Below, piece by piece: positions 38,488 to 48,470 of a stretch of DNA of 64,000 bases. A model generated the notes under the pieces. The model had not been told where the DNA came from. It saw only the letters and a list, made by a program, of their open reading frames with translations, and searched no databases. Source of the stretch: Saccharomycopsis fibuligera x Saccharomycopsis cf. fibuligera (taxonomy: Eukaryota; Ascomycota; Saccharomycetes; Ascoideales; Saccharomycopsidaceae); NCBI GenBank assembly GCA_001936135.1, contig CP012812.1, positions 930,001-994,000 of the forward strand. Reading direction: 5' to 3'. The stretch's first letter is position 1. Each line of letters opens with the position of its first letter. The position numbers and the translations under genes were made by a program.

Positions 38488-40284
38488 ATGTCAAGCAGTA
38501 GCAATAGCACTGGCAGTGGTAGTAGTAGTGGTAGTGGTAGTGGTAGCAGCACTAGTGGTCAACAGCCGCCTGCTGCCACTGCTTCAATATCATCATCAAC
38601 ATCCACGCCAACTGCAAAACCAGCAGCTCCAACTCCAACATCATCTAATGCAACCGTATCTGGCACCACAGTTAATGCCGAAACTTCTACCTCGGCTAAA
38701 GCTTCGGCAGCAGCTTCCAAAGGCTACACAAACCCAGCACTACAAGCCATGGGCATCAAACGAGTCAGACTTCCCTCGCGCAATTGGTCAATTTTTCTAT
38801 CAGTTTCCACATTGTTGATAGGTGGTGTAATTTACGACAAACAACAACAAAAGAAGCACCGTGCTAAATGGATGAGCTTAGCTGAAACAAAATATGGATC
38901 GGTTGCTATTCCGGAAGATACCAAGCCTCGTAAAGTAACAATTTTCATTGCACCTCCACCAAATGACTATTTGGAAGAAAGTTACAAAATGTTTAGAAGA
39001 TTCGTTAAACCGGTGTTGAATGCTGGTGGCGTGGATTTTGAAGTTGTTACAGGGCTGAAACAGGGGATGATTCGGTATTATGTTGCTAGTAAGATTAGAA
39101 ATATTAGAAGAGAGATTGATACGTTGGAAGCAGAACATGAATTGCAGAAGCAGCAAAAGAAGAAGCAGGATACTGGGAATGGCCCAAGCGCAGTTGGCAA
39201 AGCTTGGAATTATGTTGCTTCGTATTTTACAAGTGAGGCTAGAAAACAGCAGATTGCTGAAGAAGAAGAAAAACGTCAAACAGAAGAGTTCCAGCGTCGT
39301 TTGAAAAATATGAAGAATGTGCTTGGGGTGTACTACAGTAAAGAAAAAAGCTTGGAACAGCAATCCGACAAAGACTCACTTATTGAAATCAAAGAAGAAG
39401 ACGCATTGCAGCCAGAATTGAGCAAAACTGGTGGTGTGATTTGTTTTGGTAGAGGGGTATACAAAGAGTATCTTTCAGGAGTGCACGAAGGGTTGCTTGG
39501 CCCATTACACAGACCAACCAGAGTCATTGAAGAACTTGCTGAATTCAAGCATGAGAAACTTAAATCTAGAAGAGAAAAACAAGAAAAGCGTAATGCTAGT
39601 CGTAAAGAAGGAGAGGAAGAAATTGAACTAGTTGAAGTGAAGTCAGTAGAAGAATTAGCTAAGGAAATTGCTGAAAAGGGTACTAATTTGAAAGAATCTG
39701 GGCTTAGCAAGAAAACTGAAGAGGAATTAAAAGAAGAAGAAGAAGATCAAAAACATAAAAGCATATATGACGATGAAGATGAGGAAGATGATACCCCAGT
39801 AGTAGGAGCCTATCTTTTGCCGAATGAATACCAAAGAGATGGAAAGTTGGCACCAGAATTGCAAAAATACTACGCCCCTGCTGCCGCTAGTCCTGTTAAG
39901 ATCCCAACTAGTAACAACATTGCCCCATTTTTCCAACAGCCGGTATCAGTGATGTCTGTGCCTCACAAGATTGGGTTCTTGAGCATTCCTGAGCGTATTT
40001 ACCGTTTCTACAACCGTCGTTATTTGGCTGACGAGTATGGGAAATTAGCATATGCGGTGGTGGAAAGCGCTACTAGACCGTTTGATGTGGAAAATGATGA
40101 GAATTTAGCAGCTCAAGAAGAATTGGATTGGCCTAAAAAATGGGTACAGTCAGGCAAAGATAAGAATAGCGACTGGGTAAGGGATTTTCATGTTGATGAA
40201 AGAGTGGTTTCTAAGATGTGGGTATTTGATGCAAGTAAAGTAGTCGTGGCTGAAGATGAGTTGGCAGCCAAGCAAGAGAAATAG
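38488..40284 (+). CDS. TIM54: Mitochondrial TIM22 complex subunit Tim54
   Basis: 598 aa from the ATG at 38488. The conserved part starts near residue 79 with GYTNPALQAMGIKRVRLPSR, a transmembrane helix (NWSIFLSVSTLLIGGVIYD, about 98-117) and RKVTIFIAPPPNDYLEESYK, all close to the S. cerevisiae protein. Tim54 is an inner-membrane subunit of the TIM22 translocase that inserts carrier proteins, and it also affects Yme1 assembly. Two expansions stand out: about 60 extra Ser/Gly/Thr/Ala residues at the N-terminus and a Lys/Glu-rich charged block in the second half. There is no classical presequence, as for the known protein. Confidence 0.93.
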   Translation: MSSSSNSTGSGSSSGSGSGSSTSGQQPPAATASISSSTSTPTAKPAAPTPTSSNATVSGTTVNAETSTSAKASAAASKGYTNPALQAMGIKRVRLPSRNWSIFLSVSTLLIGGVIYDKQQQKKHRAKWMSLAETKYGSVAIPEDTKPRKVTIFIAPPPNDYLEESYKMFRRFVKPVLNAGGVDFEVVTGLKQGMIRYYVASKIRNIRREIDTLEAEHELQKQQKKKQDTGNGPSAVGKAWNYVASYFTSEARKQQIAEEEEKRQTEEFQRRLKNMKNVLGVYYSKEKSLEQQSDKDSLIEIKEEDALQPELSKTGGVICFGRGVYKEYLSGVHEGLLGPLHRPTRVIEELAEFKHEKLKSRREKQEKRNASRKEGEEEIELVEVKSVEELAKEIAEKGTNLKESGLSKKTEEELKEEEEDQKHKSIYDDEDEEDDTPVVGAYLLPNEYQRDGKLAPELQKYYAPAAASPVKIPTSNNIAPFFQQPVSVMSVPHKIGFLSIPERIYRFYNRRYLADEYGKLAYAVVESATRPFDVENDENLAAQEELDWPKKWVQSGKDKNSDWVRDFHVDERVVSKMWVFDASKVVVAEDELAAKQEK

Positions 40285-41152
40285 ATTGGATTGAAGTTTG
40301 TACATATTTTCAATTTGTTATTATTATTTGTTTTTATCCATTATTTACATCATTTTAATGTGCATCATGTTTGTTGATTTGACGTGCGGTTTATTAGCTG
40401 TCTTGTAAATTGAATGTGGTGCCTCAGAGTAATGCATACTATATATAGTGAAAAGACTAAGCGCAATAGCTTGAAGAGTCTAAAATAGTCTATAGGATGT
40501 TCACTGTACCAATTTGACCGGGATTTGCTATGTTATTATCTTGAGAGTATGCTGGTATACTTTTCCAGGGTCAAAGAAAGTCCGGCTAGGATGCGGTTTC
40601 AAGATACTTAAAATGTCATTGGGAATAAAACACCTTGCTATGCAGTCATTCCACCACCAAGTCCATTGCTACATCCAAAACCACGTAGGCCAATCTCAAG
40701 ATTAAGTATTTCTGTGCTGCCATCCTCAGAAGCTTAAGCTTTGTGCTCTAGTCTGACTAGTCACCAGTGTATACTGTGGTGCGCAGCACGCAGCAATAGT
40801 CTGTTGACACCCGTGCACCACACTATCTTCTGGTGATGGGCAGAGCAGCGCCATTGGAACTTCTTTTGCCCCACGAGAAGCGGCAAAACAAAAACAAAAC
40901 TAATAAGAAAGACAGCGCTTAACCGCTACCAATACTGATATTGCACCCCAGTGGACCACCGCATCACCCAAGGAAGCAAAGGAATATAATATCACTAGGT
41001 GCAGACACTATCAATTTGGCTTTAACACTATCAGGGTTTCATTGTGCTGTTGTTCTCAACTACTCGTCCAGTATAAACAGCAATACTAAATTGCATTACA
41101 ACAAACCAACCAACCAATCAATCAATCAATCAATCCGCATAAATCCATAATT
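40285..41152. other. Intergenic region TIM54-SNF1
   Basis: 868 bases. TIM54 3' flank, then the SNF1 promoter. Tandem CCAA and CAAT units (about 41104-41132) lie in the SNF1 leader. A 63-codon ORF at 40514 is not convincing. Confidence 0.5.
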
Positions 41153-43159
41153 ATGTCCCATCAAGACCAGCAAATTTCCTTCAATCGACCATGGATTGAC
41201 CCCCATATTCTCAAGCAGATGAACCCACACAATAGAATAGGCAGATACCAAATTATCAAGACTCTCGGTGAAGGTTCTTTTGGTAAAGTGAAGCTTGCTT
41301 TCCATCTCGGCACGGGCCAAAGAGTCGCTTTGAAGATCATTAATAGAAAAACATTGGCTAAAAGCGACATGCAAGGCAGAATTGAGCGAGAAATTTCATA
41401 CTTACGTTTGCTTAGACATCCCCACATTATCAAGTTGTATGATGTTATCAAGTCCAAAGATGAAATCATTATGGTGATGGAATTTGCCGGTAGAGAGTTG
41501 TTTGACTATATTGTGCAAAAGGGCAAGATGCCGGAAGACGAGGCTAGAAGATTTTTTGTGCAAATCATTTGTGCTGTGCAATACTGCCATCGTCACAAGA
41601 TTGTTCATAGAGATTTGAAGCCAGAAAACTTGTTGCTTGATGAAGATTTGAATATCAAGATTGCTGATTTTGGGTTGTCCAATTTGATGACTGATGGTAA
41701 TTTCTTGAAGACCTCGTGTGGGTCGCCAAATTACGCTGCTCCTGAAGTTATTAGTGGTAAATTGTATGCCGGAAGCGAAGTTGACGTCTGGTCTTGTGGA
41801 GTTATATTGTATGTCATGTTATGTGGTAGATTACCTTTTGATGATGAATTCATTCCAGCTTTATTCAAAAAAATTAGTAGTGGGGTTTTCACTATTCCAC
41901 CGTTTTTATCTCAAGGTGCCAAAGATATTATTCAAAAGATGTTAATTGTTGACCCTTTGAATAGAATCACTGTTGATCAAGTTATGGATTCAGAATGGTT
42001 CAAGAAAGACTTCCCAGATTATTTGAAAGCCGAATCAGAAATTACCAGTAAAATAGGTATCAATACAGACTCCAAGATTGATGAGCAAGTGGCACAAAAT
42101 CTTGTGTCAACAATGGGTTACAATAAAGAAGAAGTGCTTGAAATTCTTAAGCAGAAATACGTTGATAATAACAGCAATGTGAAAAATAATGAAATTGTTA
42201 ATGCTTATGAATTGCTTTTGGAAAACAAAAAATACCACAAAAATGCTGCTGATCAAAATGCTCACATTGATACTGTGCTATCCAACCTTCCACCAACATG
42301 GACAAACACTGATGGAAGCAGACATGGGTCAGGCGATAGCAATAGCAATGGTGGTGGGAATGGTCCTGATAGATTTGTCGGTGCTGGTAATAACTCAGAC
42401 CGTGATGGATCTACAAGAAACGCTTTAGCTTATGACATATCTCCATTAGCAGACCAGATGGATTCTGGAGCCAATTCCACCATTTCCATTTTGCCGACTT
42501 CTATTCCTCAATATCATAGGGAATTTATGATGTCTCAGGACCCAGGCATAATCAAGAGAATTTCACCTGTATCTACCAAGAAGTCGAAAATTAGATGGCA
42601 TTTTGGTATTAGATCCAAATCTTATCCATTGGACGTTATGGGAGAAATCTACCGTGCATTGAAAAACTTGGGCGCTCAATGGTGTAAACCTACTGAAGAA
42701 GAACTTTGGACAATTAGAGTAAGATGGAAGTGTGGGTTATTATTAAAGGACAACAAGAATCAAAATAGTGAGCAGCAGCAACAGCAGCAACAGCAGCATG
42801 AAGACAATCTCGATGACCTTGCAGGAACATTTACTTTTGGCAAGAAACAACAGCAACAACAAGATGCCGGTGACGTGGAAATGAAAGATGACGTGCAAAC
42901 CCCAAGCACCAACAAGAGCGCCTCGACTGGCGAAATACCGCCGGAGTTTACGCCAGATTTGATGAAGATGCAAATCCAATTATTTCAACTAGAAGCCAAT
43001 AATTATTTGGTTGATTTCAAATTTGATGGTTGGGAGTGTTCATATAATGAGAATTTGGAATTTGAACAAAATGATCAATTGTCCAGTTATTCAGCTTACC
43101 CATTTTTGCATCTTGCTACTAGATTGATTATGGAATTAGCAGTGAATAGTCAAAATTGA
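41153..43159 (+). CDS. SNF1: AMP-activated-type protein kinase Snf1, catalytic subunit
   Basis: 668 aa. Kinase domain about residues 31-282: LGEGSFGKVKLAFH, HRDLKPENLLLD near 152, DFGLSNLMTDGNFLKTSCGS with the activation threonine T187, and APEVISGKLYAGSEVDVWS. An autoinhibitory/UBA-like region follows (about 320-365, VAQNLVSTMGYNKEEVLEIL). A C-terminal regulatory domain comes next (KSKIRWHFGIRSKSYPLDVM ... WKCGLLLKD) with a poly-Gln/Asp insert, ending in a hydrophobic ATRLIMELAV. The poly-His N-terminus of S. cerevisiae Snf1 is absent. Snf1 drives the response to glucose limitation and is reported essential or near-essential in C. albicans. Confidence 0.98.
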   Translation: MSHQDQQISFNRPWIDPHILKQMNPHNRIGRYQIIKTLGEGSFGKVKLAFHLGTGQRVALKIINRKTLAKSDMQGRIEREISYLRLLRHPHIIKLYDVIKSKDEIIMVMEFAGRELFDYIVQKGKMPEDEARRFFVQIICAVQYCHRHKIVHRDLKPENLLLDEDLNIKIADFGLSNLMTDGNFLKTSCGSPNYAAPEVISGKLYAGSEVDVWSCGVILYVMLCGRLPFDDEFIPALFKKISSGVFTIPPFLSQGAKDIIQKMLIVDPLNRITVDQVMDSEWFKKDFPDYLKAESEITSKIGINTDSKIDEQVAQNLVSTMGYNKEEVLEILKQKYVDNNSNVKNNEIVNAYELLLENKKYHKNAADQNAHIDTVLSNLPPTWTNTDGSRHGSGDSNSNGGGNGPDRFVGAGNNSDRDGSTRNALAYDISPLADQMDSGANSTISILPTSIPQYHREFMMSQDPGIIKRISPVSTKKSKIRWHFGIRSKSYPLDVMGEIYRALKNLGAQWCKPTEEELWTIRVRWKCGLLLKDNKNQNSEQQQQQQQQHEDNLDDLAGTFTFGKKQQQQQDAGDVEMKDDVQTPSTNKSASTGEIPPEFTPDLMKMQIQLFQLEANNYLVDFKFDGWECSYNENLEFEQNDQLSSYSAYPFLHLATRLIMELAVNSQN

Positions 43160-43940
43160 TCTTGTGGTTGTGTTTATACGTTTAATATTATTTATTTTAT
43201 ATTTTTCTTGGTCATGTTTCGACATTTCCAAATTCATGAATAACATTGTCAAATTACTAATTTTTTATAGTTTTTTATTTGCTTTTTGTTCTTGTCTTCT
43301 TGTATTTTTTTTTATATTTTTTTTTGTTCCTTTGCCTTTTCTTTATATCTTATTTTTCTTTGTTTTTTTTCGTTTTTTGTTTTTTGTTTTTTTCGGTGTG
43401 TCTAGTTTTAAATTGGAGAAAGTTTTGTTTTTATTTCAAGAAAGTTTGGTGTACTCTTATTATGAAAAAAAAAAAAAGAAAAAAATTTTTTTTTAAAAAA
43501 ATTGGATATTTATATTGCTTGTCTACATTTCCTTCGATTAGTGGTATCTTTTTTACACCTTCTGAACTTGACGTTACGTAACATTCAATTAAAGCAATTT
43601 TGAAGTCAACGGAAAAGCAGAGTTATTGTTCAAGAGATTTCTGAGGCATACGTCATGATGTAAAAGGTAAAATCAAGTAAGTGGTATATTACATATGGTT
43701 AGTTAAGTATATAAAATAAAATTGAATAGAATAGAATGACATGAAAAATAAAAATAAAATAAAAAAAAGGCAATTAAAAAAGAAAAAAAGATTTCTGAAA
43801 AATTGAACAGAGTACTAATCTGATACTAACATTAACGATCCAAAATTAGTAAAAAGTAAACCAAAGGAACAAGTAACTGAAGGACACATAAAAAGAAAAA
43901 TTAAAAATTAAAAAACAGCAAAAATTAACAACAATGTCAA
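43160..43940. other. Convergent intergenic region SNF1/CDC50
   Basis: 781 bases, very T-rich on the left (3' flank of SNF1) and A-rich on the right (3' flank of CDC50). The 100-110 codon ORFs here are Phe/Leu/Lys low complexity and spurious. Confidence 0.6.
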
Positions 43941-45258
43941 TCACTCAGAATGCTGTTTTTCTTGGTTCCAAGTCAATAACGAAGTGTCGCCAATTTTTCT
44001 AGGTACCAACAAATGAATAACCAAGAAAACCAATCCCAAGACAAAACATAATCCGCCAGCCACGATCCAAGCAATACCCAAGAATGAATTCTTGCCACCA
44101 ATGACGGAACGAGTACTTATATAAATCGATTTGTGACCATCAAATGGAAGCACTGGCCAGTGTAATCCTACAGCCACTTCATAAGTGCCTTTTTTGAGCT
44201 CATCATCATCATTTCTGTAATAGAGGTTAGAAAATTTAGCAAGACCGGCTGGATGCATCCAATTTTGAAATTCTTCCCATTGAGAAATATCTGGCATGTT
44301 GTCATCATTGTAGCCATTTGGGAATTTTTTGGCCCAGTTTGGTGGTGGCACAACATCAGAAGCTTTGTATTTAGTCTTCTTGAGACGGTTTTTGTCTGTG
44401 CTCCAGGCAATGCCCTTCTGTGTCATTTCATAGTCACTGGTAGTATCATTGATGGCACGAGGATAAGTATAAGTATCATTGAATAACGAGTTCGCAATCA
44501 AACCGCATGGATAAATGATTTTGCCTGCTTCATTGGTTGACATTGGCTGACAGTTTTGCCCCACCATCTCTTTAACGTCCTTCAAAGAGGCATCTTCACC
44601 GTTTAATTGGAGCTCACTGTAGGATTTGACGTATCTTCTATGGTTAGCGTAAAAATTCTCAAGTTGGTAGAACATGTACACTGGCGGACCAATATCATTA
44701 GGAATTTCAAACTGAACATGACAAATCTTGTTTTCTTTGGTATCTTTTTCCGAGGAGTTGGTTACTAATTTCCATTGCGGTTTCTTGGAAATAGTCTCTT
44801 TGAAGTTGTACGTGTAGTACTCTTCCGGAATCTCAGCATAGGAGTCACTAGGAGCAAGTCTCTCGCACTGAGTGTATTCTATCACCACATCTTCCACTTG
44901 ATTGGAACCATAAAGCATAGCAGCACCCAAGGGCACAAACACTACGGCGAATAGCAACAATAGTGGAATAACGGTCTTGGTTGTGATTATAGGACTATAA
45001 TTTGTCGGTTAGTAAAGGGGTGTCCCAAAAGAGATGATTAGAGATTATTTAGTAAACGCACTAGAAATATGCTTGCTTGAAAACACCTTAAATAATAATA
45101 AAAAACACAACATACTGATAGGCTTTGAGTCTTTGCTGTCTGAAGGCATTGTCGCCTGGCTTTCTACTCTTGACCTTCTCTTGAGGCTGTTCCTGTTCGT
45201 AATCGGAAACAGAGTCCGTCTCATCCGGCTCGTTGTTCTTTCTCTTTAGCAAGGCCAT
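43941..45258 (-). CDS. CDC50: Cdc50/Lem3-family flippase beta-subunit, two exons
   Basis: Exon 1 45258-45116, intron 45115-44995, exon 2 44994-43941; 398 aa. The single frame opens at a TTG inside the first membrane helix, so the upstream exon is required. Exon 1 ends with NAFRQQRLKAY, the family motif that leads into the first membrane segment TVIPLLLLFAVVFVPLGAAM. The lumenal domain has CHVQFEIPND, YQLENFYANHRRYVKSYSEL and IYPCGLIANSLFND, with paired cysteines and N-glycosylation sites. A second helix LGIAWIVAGGLCFVLGLVFL precedes a short tail. These proteins escort P4-ATPase phospholipid flippases out of the ER. Whether it is the Cdc50 or Lem3 orthologue is not settled by sequence reading. 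Confidence 0.9.
44995..45115 (-). other. CDC50: 121-nt intron in CDC50
   Basis: On the minus strand: donor GTATGT at 45115, TACTAAC branch point at 45014-45008, acceptor TTATAG ending at 44995. The frame is restored; the joined codon is CAT (His48), whereas S. cerevisiae relatives have Gln here. Confidence 0.92.
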
Positions 45259-45620
45259 ATTGGGTTATGACAGTGAAAATTAAAAAAAATTAGCGATACA
45301 AAGTATACAACAAGTTTTTTTTTCCTATCGTCTTAGTTGGAGGTTCAGCAGAGTCTTGTATAGATTTTAATCTGGTGCTATTCGGACTGTTTCTTACTGT
45401 TGCTAAGTAAAACAAGAAAAAAAAAAATAAAATCAAAAAAAAATAAAATAAAATCGGAACAAGTGGCTGCTGACCCGCCCGCCATACAAAGTTAACTGCA
45501 GTACCGACAATTGCCTCGGAAGAAATATTGCCAAACAGAAGAATATTATTAACAGAGATCAACAGCATTCATCCATAGAGCCCCCATACAACCAAACATC
45601 AGAACGCCATAGCATCAACA
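45259..45620. other. Divergent promoter region CDC50/AIM41
   Basis: 362 bases, A/T-rich near CDC50 (A-run at about 45417-45427). No specific motif recognised. Confidence 0.5.
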
Positions 45621-46283
45621 ATGTGGAGATACGCTACTCGTTTGGCTCCTGCTACCAGAGGCTTCAGCACCTCTGCTTTGCGCTTGGCTAACACCCCATT
45701 TTACGATGAGTTTGCCAATGTGTTGAAAAACGACTTGAAGAAGAGCATGCTCCAGAAGGACAACGCAAGGTATGTAAAGTTTTCAGAAAAATTATATTGT
45801 ATTGCGGTGGATGCTGAAATCTTTTCAAATAAATAGCATAGTACTAATGCTCTACGTAGAAAAGAGACTGTGAAAATGTTGAGATCCGAGTTGAAAAACT
45901 ACCAGATCGACAGCAAAGGCGATGAAAACAATGAGTTTGCCATTTTCAAGGTTATCAACAAGATGATCAAAACTAGAGCCAGTGCTGCTGCCGAATACGC
46001 TGAGTTGAAAAGACAAGATTTGGTGGACAAAGAACAGAGTCAAGTGCGTTATCTCCAAGAGTACTTGAGCCAGGTGCCCGTTGCTACTGAAGAAAAAATT
46101 GACGAGCTTGTTACTGCCTTGTTGAATAAGATAAAAGCAGAATTGAAAGAAGGTGAAGCCTTGCCTGCTGCTGCTGCCATCTTGAAACAGTTGGACTTGA
46201 ACGCATTGGAAAAAGAATGGAAAGCTTCTACCAAAGATATTAGAAAGAGCTTGTTTACGGTTTACAAGAAGTTATTTGGTTGA
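45621..46283 (+). CDS. AIM41: Mitochondrial YqeY-domain protein Aim41, two exons
   Basis: Exon 1 45621-45769, intron 45770-45859, exon 2 45860-46283; 190 aa, close to the S. cerevisiae Aim41 length. The start MWRYATRLAPATRGFSTSAL is a clear mitochondrial presequence. The joined segment LQKDNARKETVKMLRSELKN is the YqeY/GatB-like core, followed by AAAEYAELKRQDLVDKEQSQ and VATEEKIDELVTALLNKIKA. The family is named for altered inheritance of mitochondria in yeast; its biochemical role is unclear, though the fold is related to the tRNA-binding tail of amidotransferase GatB. It is divergent from CDC50. Confidence 0.92.
45770..45859 (+). other. AIM41: 90-nt intron in AIM41
   Basis: Donor GTATGT at 45770, branch-point-like TACTAAT at 45842-45848, acceptor ACGTAG ending at 45859. 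The join restores the YqeY frame. Confidence 0.92.
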
Positions 46284-46695
46284 GCCATGTCCGTGATTTG
46301 TTGCTATTAATTCAACTCATAAGTCTGGTCTCGGTTTTTGTATCTATATAGCTTTACTAGCAGTTCTTGTATATATCAAAGTTAGTAAAAATATTTTTTG
46401 TTTATTCGTCGCTCGTCACTGCGTAGCCGAAAAAGAAACGCGCCCTGCATGCGCGCTTTTGTGCCTCAACATGAAGTCCAAAACAGCAAATTTCAGTTTG
46501 CAAAAGGCTTTTGGCTTTTTGTGACAGTTTGCTGTGCTCATTACTGGATTAACATTAAAGAATACTGGCAGCCTTTCCTGTAAGAAACTGGTATTTCCCT
46601 TCAAAAGGAACCAAGAGGAAAACAAATACCACAAAATATATATATACCAACATCATCATTCCTTATCAAAAGAAAACAGAAACCTATTGAGAGCC
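46284..46695. other. Intergenic region AIM41-GPI protein
   Basis: 412 bases. The frame of the next gene is open back to about 46534 without signal-peptide character, so I start the gene at 46696. No motif recognised. Confidence 0.5.
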
Positions 46696-47876
46696 ATGCC
46701 AATAAAAAAACTTTCTCTCCAAGCCATTGGGGCTTTATTGTTTTTGAGGTTTGCTAGTGCTGATATATTTTACGTCAAGAGCAACCAATTTGATGCAGCA
46801 GCTTTGTCAGACGGTCAGAACGTTAGCTACATCTACGTAACAGTGCCAGCAACGACTATTGTACAAACCATCACAACAACCTTGTACGATGGTAAAAAAC
46901 ATAAAAGTATGTATTGAGTTTTTTTGAAAACATTTATAAGCGGAGAATCTAACATTTCCAAGGCATTCAAACAGACATCCCAACAAATGATACTTATGGT
47001 TCCACCTTCACAGAACACTTTCCAAGCCAAACCTCAGCATACGAATATCCATCGTCTATAACAACACATGAATATCCAGCCACCACAGCTGCCCCTACCG
47101 GTGAGATATCATTCTCCAGTACTGTCGCGTATAGTGCTCCAGTAGCTCCGATTACTACTGCTACATCCAGCTTTTACCTTGGGGATTCGCTATCTGAAGA
47201 GCTTAAACGTCCAATTCCAAATTACAATGACTTGGATAATGAAGTTTCAATCACTAGTTATCAAGAAACAGCTCCAGAAAACACCCCAGAGGCAACCGCA
47301 ACCGCAATCCCAACGTCGTTCGAGCAGGTTCCAACACAGCCTATTGAAGAACCGCAGAATGATTATGACTCTGGTGACAAGGAAAATGGCTCAAAAGGCG
47401 ACAAACAGCCACAACCACACGACTCTCCGCAACCTGATTATGGCAATGATGAGAGCGGTGAATATAGATCACCACATAAAGCAACACCAACCACTAAAAT
47501 TGATTATTCTGAAGGTGAAGATAGCAATAACAATTATAATTATAACTATGGTAAAGATGATTCTGCACTACCATCTTTGGAACTCGGTAGCCAACCGCAA
47601 AACTATTCTCAGCCATCATACTATTCACCAACTAAGGGTAGCTACGGAAATGAAACTGGCTGGAAAAATGAGACTGAGAAATTACCATCCAACAAGACTG
47701 TAAAGCCAACCCCTAGTCCTGCTAATGATATTTCAGAAGTTACTTATAGTGATATTTTAATTGATGAAGATGAAGAAATTTCCAGTGGTGCTTCTGCAAT
47801 GGTTTCCGTTGGCGCCAGCCAAGTTTCAATGTTGACGATATTGGCAATTTGTTCAGTATTGGCAGTGATTAGCTGA
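46696..47876 (+). CDS. Probable GPI-anchored cell-surface protein, two exons
   Basis: Exon 1 46696-46906, intron 46907-46962, exon 2 46963-47876; 374 aa. From the ATG at 46696 the protein starts MPIKKLSLQAIGALLFLRFA, a signal peptide with likely cleavage after FASA. The body is rich in Thr, Ser, Pro, Asn and acids, with N-glycosylation sites (GNETGWKNETEK). The end reads SSGASAMVSVGASQVSMLTI followed by a hydrophobic tail, the pattern of a GPI attachment signal. An LKRP site near residue 157 could be cut by Kex2. The composition suits a cell-wall protein; I do not recognise the family. It converges with KEX1. Confidence 0.8.
46907..46962 (+). other. 56-nt intron in the GPI-protein gene
   Basis: Donor GTATGT at 46907, TCTAAC branch-point-like motif about a dozen bases before the acceptor, acceptor TCCAAG ending at 46962. 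Without splicing exon 1 stops within four codons, separating the signal peptide from the Ser/Thr body and GPI tail. Confidence 0.85.
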
Positions 47877-48470
47877 GAGGTGGTGCTTTCAAGTCTATCA
47901 TTGCTTATCGGATAATAAAATAAAAAAATAAAAAAAAATTACAATTTCTTTTTTCGTTTCTTTTTTTATGAATTTCATTTGTTGTTCTTTAGTACTGGTT
48001 TTTTATGGGATATTTAGTATTAGTATTAGCATTAGCATTAGCATTGGCATCAACAAAAAAACTCTACCCTTTTCTTTTCAATAGGTTTCTGTTAACTTTT
48101 TTTCTGGTCAATAAATATGACATGTACATAGTAATTGATAGTAGGATATTTGGCTATGCAAGGCAGTGAGATTACGGCTATTTTTTTTTTTTAAAAAAAA
48201 AAAAATCAACAACTGAATAATGTTAGCAAGACTCGAGCAACTAAAACATCTAAAAAAAAAAAAAAAAAAAAAAGTGAAATAAGGAAAAATAAAAAAAATA
48301 AAAAACTCGTTCGTAAACATTCTTTTTTGTTGTTTTGATTTGCTATAATGGAAAGAAAAAAAAACCTATAAATACAGTAGTAGTACATTCTAAATTAATT
48401 TAATAAAGCGATTAGCAAGTATCATCATATTACATCCTATTGGCCATATGTTTCAAAAATTGACCTACAT
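47877..48470. other. Convergent intergenic region GPI protein/KEX1
   Basis: 594 bases with poly-T/poly-A tracts at about 48181-48204 and 48252-48273 that could pair as a hairpin, and a short TTAGCA/TTAGTA repeat near 48015-48044. These look like 3' end sequences. Confidence 0.5.

Noticed and set aside
43160-43581. Phe/Leu-rich ORFs of 100-110 codons after SNF1
   Set aside because: Low-complexity T-rich 3' flank; no start context or conserved features.
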